Assembly (NCBI RefSeq): GCF_022832435.1
Contig: NZ_JALHLF010000013.1
Coordinates: 662 to 64,661, forward strand
Direction of reading: 5' to 3'
DNA: 64,000 nt
Source: Novosphingobium organovorum
Lineage (GTDB): Bacteria > Pseudomonadota > Alphaproteobacteria > Sphingomonadales > Sphingomonadaceae
Made by a program: the position numbers and the translations under genes. Positions 60,364 through 64,000 of the stretch are shown here, piece after piece. Within the stretch, counting starts at the first letter, position 1; each line of letters starts with the position of its first letter. Under the pieces are notes generated by a model, which saw only the letters and a program-made list of their open reading frames with translations, was not told the origin of the DNA and made no database searches.

Positions 60364-61586
60364 CCGCCGCAACGACCAGCGAGGCGCTGTCGGTCAAGGA
60401 CCAGTTCCCCGGTCTGGCGGGCGGCTGGCACTACCTCGACACCGGCGCCACCGCGCAAAAGCCGCAGGCGGTGATCGACGCCACCGTCGCGGCGATGGGG
60501 CGCGACTACGCGACCGTCCACCGCGGCGTCTACCAGCGCTCGGCCGAGATGACTCTGGCCTTCGAGGCCGCGCGGCGCACCACCGCGAAATTCATCGGCG
60601 CGGCCGAGGACGAGATCGTCTTCACGCGCGGCGCGACCGAGGCGATCAACCTCGTCGCGCAGACCTGGGGGCGGGCCCATCTCAAGGCGGGCGACCGCAT
60701 CCTGCTCTCGACGCTCGAACACCATTCGAACATCGTGCCCTGGCAGCTGCTGGCTGAGCGGACCGGCGTCGCGATCGATGTCTGTCCGCTGACAGCGGCT
60801 GGAACCATCGATCTCGAGGCCGCCGAGCGCATCCTCACCCCGGCGCACAAGCTGGTGGCCTTTGCCCACGTTTCCAACGTGCTGGGCTCGGTGCTCCACG
60901 TGGAACACGCCGCGAAGCTGGCGCACGGCGTCGGCGCCAAGCTGCTGATCGACGGGTGCCAGGCCGCGCCGCGCCTCGCGCTCGACATGGCCGCGCTTGA
61001 CTGCGATTTCTATGCCTTTTCGGCGCACAAGCTCTACGGGCCGACCGGGATCGGCGTGCTTTTCGCAAAGAAGGCGCTGCTCGACGCGATGCCGCCCTGG
61101 CAGGGTGGCGGGGCGATGATCGACCGCGTGACTTTCGCGAAGACCACTTTCGCGCCCGCTCCGCAGCGTTTCGAGGCGGGTACCCCGATGATCGTCGAGG
61201 CGCTGGGCATGGCCGCAGCCATGGACTGGCTGACCGGCATCGGCATTGCCCGGGCCGAGGCGCACGAGCGCGCGCTGGCCGCCACGCTGCGCCGCGAACT
61301 CGCTGCGCGCAACGACGTGACGCTGTTTGGCCCGGACGATGGGCTGGGCATCGTCAGTTTCGCGCTCGACGGGGTTCACCCGCACGATCTGGGCACCATA
61401 TTGGACGAGGAAGGCCCCGACGGCGCGAGCGTCGCGATCCGGGCCGGACACCACTGCGCCCAGCCGCTGATGGACCATCTGGGCGTGCCCGCCACGGCGC
61501 GCGCCAGTTTCGGCGTGTACAGCGATGAAAGCGATATCGAGGCGCTTCTCAAGGGAATCGAGCGCACCAGGAGAATTTTCGGATGA
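60360..61586 (+). CDS. sufS: cysteine desulfurase SufS
   Basis: This PLP enzyme mobilises sulfur from cysteine as a persulfide. It has 408 residues with a PLP Lys at 224 (FSAHKLYGPTG) and the catalytic Cys at 366 (RAGHHCAQPLM), typical of group II desulfurases. No SufE/SufU is seen in the operon. A parS-like 16-mer lies inside at 60892. Confidence 0.97.
   Translation: MTAATTSEALSVKDQFPGLAGGWHYLDTGATAQKPQAVIDATVAAMGRDYATVHRGVYQRSAEMTLAFEAARRTTAKFIGAAEDEIVFTRGATEAINLVAQTWGRAHLKAGDRILLSTLEHHSNIVPWQLLAERTGVAIDVCPLTAAGTIDLEAAERILTPAHKLVAFAHVSNVLGSVLHVEHAAKLAHGVGAKLLIDGCQAAPRLALDMAALDCDFYAFSAHKLYGPTGIGVLFAKKALLDAMPPWQGGGAMIDRVTFAKTTFAPAPQRFEAGTPMIVEALGMAAAMDWLTGIGIARAEAHERALAATLRRELAARNDVTLFGPDDGLGIVSFALDGVHPHDLGTILDEEGPDGASVAIRAGHHCAQPLMDHLGVPATARASFGVYSDESDIEALLKGIERTRRIFG
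60892..60907. promoter_or_regulatory. weak parS-like site 7 (inside sufS)
   Basis: TGCTCCACGTGGAACA has one mismatch from the perfect parS at 11092. It is about 39 kb from the putative origin and read as VLHVEHA in SufS. It could be a chance codon match. Confidence 0.4.
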
Positions 61587-62095
61587 GCAACGAGGCGAAG
61601 CCCCCCTTCACCGTCGAAAGCGTTGACGAAGCCCCCGCCCCGCGCCGCGCGCGCGTAGACGAGGCGGTGATGCCGCAAGCGGGCGTAGAGGCTGGCCCTG
61701 AAGCGGGCGTCGAAGCGGGTGAACGCAAGCGCGACTATCTCGACGGGTTCCTCGCCGAAAAGCCGCAAGGGACCAGTCCGGGCGAACCGGGCGGGGCGAT
61801 CTACGACGGCGTGATCGATGCGCTCAAGGAAATCTATGACCCCGAAATCCCGGTCAATATCTACGACCTGGGCCTGATCTATGCGGTCGACGTTTCGCCC
61901 GAGGCTTCGGTGGCGGTGACCATGACGCTCACCACCCCGCACTGCCCGGTCGCCGAATCGATGCCCGGCGAAGTCGAACTGCGCGTCTGCGCGGTGCCCG
62001 GCGTGCGCGATGCCGAAGTGAATCTGGTCTGGGACCCGCCGTGGGACATGGCCAAGATGTCGGACGAGGCGAAGCTCGAACTGGGCATGTTGTGA
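61583..62095 (+). CDS. sufT: SUF-associated DUF59 protein SufT
   Basis: The 170-residue protein combines a variable N-terminal extension (about 1-65) with a DUF59/MIP18 domain (ALKEIYDPEIPVNIYDLGL, then TTPHCPVAESMPGEVELRV). It probably acts as a maturation factor that helps Fe-S transfer. ATGA overlap with sufS; GTGA overlap with the GNAT gene. Confidence 0.93.
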   Translation: MSNEAKPPFTVESVDEAPAPRRARVDEAVMPQAGVEAGPEAGVEAGERKRDYLDGFLAEKPQGTSPGEPGGAIYDGVIDALKEIYDPEIPVNIYDLGLIYAVDVSPEASVAVTMTLTTPHCPVAESMPGEVELRVCAVPGVRDAEVNLVWDPPWDMAKMSDEAKLELGML

Positions 62096-62607
62096 TCGCG
62101 CCCGGCGGCGCCGACACGGCGGTTGCCCCGCTGACGGTGCGGCTGGCCGATTACGCCTACGACGCGGACGGCCGGGCCATCGTCGCGCTGCTCGATGCCT
62201 ATGCGCGCGATCCGATGGGCGGCGGTGCGCCGCTCGCCGAGGACGTGCGCGCGCGGCTTCCCGCCGCGCTCGATGCGGTGCCCGGCGCGTTCAGCCTGAT
62301 TGCGTTCGATGGCTACCATCCGGTGGGGCTGGCCAACTGCTTCACCGGCTTTTCGACCTTCGCCGCCCGGCCTCTGGTCAATATCCACGATCTCGTGGTA
62401 CTCTCAGGGCACCGAGGCAAGGGGATCGGCGCGGCGCTGATGCACGCGGTCGAGCGCGAAGCGCGCCAGCGCGGGGCCTGCAAGGTAACGCTCGAAGTGC
62501 TCAGCGGCAACGCTCCGGCAAAGGCGCTCTACACCGCGCAGGGCTACGGCTCCTACGCGCTTGATCCCGAGGCGGGATCGGCTCAATTCTGGGAAAAGAA
62601 GCTATGA
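62092..62607 (+). CDS. GNAT-family N-acetyltransferase
   Basis: This 171-residue acetyltransferase has the acetyl-CoA-binding motif A (LVVLSGHRGKGIGAALMHAV, about 101-120) and a LEVLSGNAPAKALYTAQGY C-terminal half. It starts at GTG 62092, overlapping the sufT stop, and overlaps sufA by 4 bp. The substrate is unknown; why it sits between sufT and sufA is unclear. Confidence 0.88.
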   Translation: MIAPGGADTAVAPLTVRLADYAYDADGRAIVALLDAYARDPMGGGAPLAEDVRARLPAALDAVPGAFSLIAFDGYHPVGLANCFTGFSTFAARPLVNIHDLVVLSGHRGKGIGAALMHAVEREARQRGACKVTLEVLSGNAPAKALYTAQGYGSYALDPEAGSAQFWEKKL

Positions 62608-62963
62608 CCACCACCACCAAGACCCGCCAGCGCCCGGCCGCCGTGGTGCTTACCGAGAGCGCCCAGGCGCGCGTCGCCGCGCTCATGGCGCAGGCCCCCG
62701 AAGGCACCATCGGGGTCAAGCTCTCGACCCCGCGCCGGGGCTGTTCGGGCCTGGCCTATTCGGTCGACTACGTGGCCGAGGAAAACGCGATGGACGAGAA
62801 GATCGAGACGCCGGGCGGGGTGTTCTACATCGACGCCGCCTCGGTGCTCTACCTGATCGGCTCGACGATGGACTGGCAGGAAGACGATTTCACCGCCGGG
62901 TTCGTGTTCAACAACCCCAACGCCAAGGGCAGCTGCGGCTGCGGCGAGAGCTTTACCGTCTGA
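62604..62963 (+). CDS. sufA: A-type Fe-S carrier SufA
   Basis: This 119-residue HesB-fold protein has cysteine ligands 47 (RRGCSGLAY), 111 and 113 (GSCGCGES). It accepts clusters from the SufBC2D scaffold. It is the last suf gene. A second A-type carrier lies at 30061. Confidence 0.94.
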   Translation: MTTTTKTRQRPAAVVLTESAQARVAALMAQAPEGTIGVKLSTPRRGCSGLAYSVDYVAEENAMDEKIETPGGVFYIDAASVLYLIGSTMDWQEDDFTAGFVFNNPNAKGSCGCGESFTV

Positions 62964-63006
62964 CGGGTGATCGCCGCCGCCTTATGTGGGGCGGCGGACC
63001 TCTCTA

Positions 63007-63471
63007 TTACCGCTGGCGCAGGGCCGCGACGCAGGCGGCGCGGTCCACATCCTGCCCGTCCGAGGACCGGCGCGCGTCGACATAGGTCGCGACCGGCGTC
63101 TTCGAACTCGACGTCGGGTAGAGGTAGATGTCGAGCAGGCACGCCTTGCCGATGAACTGCAGCTTGCGGGCATCGCCTTCCCACACATCGAGATGCGGCT
63201 GGCCGAACTGGCGTTCAAGCTCGCGCTGGGTCACGCCGATCACCCCGTCGAGCCCGCGGATGGTCTGGAACTGCGGATCACGCGCGCCCGAGGGCGTGGG
63301 GTGGCGCACCGTGGTCGGCGCGGGTTCGCCACGCGACGGGCGGGTCGGGCCGCCGGGAGCCGCGACGCAGCCGGACAGCAGCGCCGCCGCCAGGGCCGCA
63401 ACGCCAAGCGCGCGGGCTGGACGGAGAGTCTCAGCGGAAGAATACGGATGCGCGCGCGAATTGGTTGTCAT
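63007..63471 (-). CDS. lipoprotein, hypothetical
   Basis: This 154-residue protein has a signal peptide and lipobox (AALLSGC, Cys near 36). A Pro/Arg-rich linker precedes a domain with GLDGVIGVTQRELERQFGQP and CLLDIYLYPTSS, reminiscent of SmpA/BamE-like small envelope domains. The resemblance is weak. It converges on sufA. Confidence 0.7.
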   Translation of the reverse strand: MTTNSRAHPYSSAETLRPARALGVAALAAALLSGCVAAPGGPTRPSRGEPAPTTVRHPTPSGARDPQFQTIRGLDGVIGVTQRELERQFGQPHLDVWEGDARKLQFIGKACLLDIYLYPTSSSKTPVATYVDARRSSDGQDVDRAACVAALRQR

Positions 63472-63649
63472 GGCCTGTGAGCGCATCGCCTGCGGGTAGC
63501 GGCCTGTCAACGCCCGTGATGACGACCAGCGGTTGCGCCGCGACGGACGGCAGGCTACTCGCGCCGTGATGCGGGCACCACAGGTGCCCTCCAAACCCGT
63601 CTGAACCCGAACAATCGCAGACCAACCCTTGAGCGAAGGACTTTTCCGC

Positions 63650-64000
63650 ATGAGCCAGCCCACCCTGGACGTTGTTGCCATCGGCAACGCCATTGTCGAT
63701 GTCATGGCCCATTGCAGCGACGCCCAGATCGAGGAACTCGGCCTGGTGCGCGGCGGCATGACGCTGATCGACACCGACGGCGCCAAGCGCCTTTACGACG
63801 CGATGGGCCAGGCGACCGAGATTTCGGGCGGTTCGGCGGCGAACACACTGGCGGGCCTTGCCGCGCTCGGCGCGCAGTGCGGCTTCGTCGGCCAGGTTGC
63901 CGACGACCAGCTGGGCGAGATCTTCGCGCACGACATCCGCTCGGGCCAGATCGCCTTTGCCACTCCCGCGCGCGAGGGTAATCCGCCGACCGGCCGCTGC
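63650..64000 (+). CDS. PfkB-family adenosine kinase (5' part, cut by window end)
   Basis: The first 117 residues of a ribokinase-fold sugar/nucleoside kinase are present: LDVVAIGNAIVDVMAH at the start and GGSAANTLAGLAALGAQCGF (substrate-binding Gly motif). This opening is typical of adenosine kinase-type PfkB proteins in sphingomonads. The catalytic DTxGAGD region is beyond the window. Confidence 0.88.
   Translation, partial: MSQPTLDVVAIGNAIVDVMAHCSDAQIEELGLVRGGMTLIDTDGAKRLYDAMGQATEISGGSAANTLAGLAALGAQCGFVGQVADDQLGEIFAHDIRSGQIAFATPAREGNPPTGRC

Overview
The window is a gene-dense, GC-rich stretch of chromosome from an alphaproteobacterium, most likely a sphingomonad of the Novosphingobium/Sphingomonas type. 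This is inferred from gene content: a CarD regulator next to a 7Fe ferredoxin and an S4 protein, an UrcA-family protein, DUF6489, DUF815 and DUF1491 proteins, a short SufD, and the alphaproteobacterial origin neighbourhood. No rRNA, tRNA, CRISPR array, prophage or insertion sequence was seen. The opposite-strand long ORFs are GC-rich shadows.

The centre of interest is a replication-origin domain. The mnmG-rsmG-parA-parB operon and mnmE (about 9.3-14.9 kb), then rho-hemJ-hemE (19-22.1 kb), all read leftwards. ppsR-maf-aroE-coaE-dnaQ-hpf-ptsN (22.5-27.4 kb) read rightwards. The 381-bp gap between hemE and ppsR matches the position of the Caulobacter origin. It holds an AT-rich tract, DnaA-box-like sites, a nested palindrome and nine GANTC (CcrM-type) sites. 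Seven parS-like 16-mers, most of them inside coding sequence, surround it. A PopZ/DUF2497-like gene lies at 32.4 kb.

Left arm (0-9.1 kb): end of an unidentified gene, S4 RNA-binding protein, ferredoxin, CarD, a lipoprotein, a 445-aa dGTPase of the length class that includes antiphage enzymes, YbaK, threonylcarbamoyl-AMP synthase, a DUF815 ATPase, a sorbosone-dehydrogenase-like protein, free-methionine-sulfoxide reductase and a glycine-zipper protein. Between the par operon and rho lie an FMN glutamate-synthase-like protein, a quinone oxidoreductase and a TerC protein.

27-47 kb carries housekeeping and envelope genes: thioesterases, a SleB-type cell-wall hydrolase, ExoIII, an ErpA-like carrier, TolC with a degenerate PCMT, class I fumarase, a LytS/LytTR two-component pair, a DAG kinase with a phosphoesterase, a PadR-DUF1700-DUF2807 module, ribosomal proteins L13/S9, CutA and heme A synthase. 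47-55 kb has a MerC protein with a Zur-like upstream palindrome, ThiS/ThiG, an acyl-CoA synthetase, gamma-glutamyltransferase and PyrD.

The right end (55.6-63 kb) is a suf operon (Rrf2 regulator, sufB, three non-suf genes, sufCDS, sufT, a GNAT gene, sufA), then a lipoprotein and the start of a PfkB/adenosine kinase gene. Two families of intergenic repeats occur: a modular hairpin element in five copies, and a 105-bp element with terminal inverted repeats plus one decayed relative.
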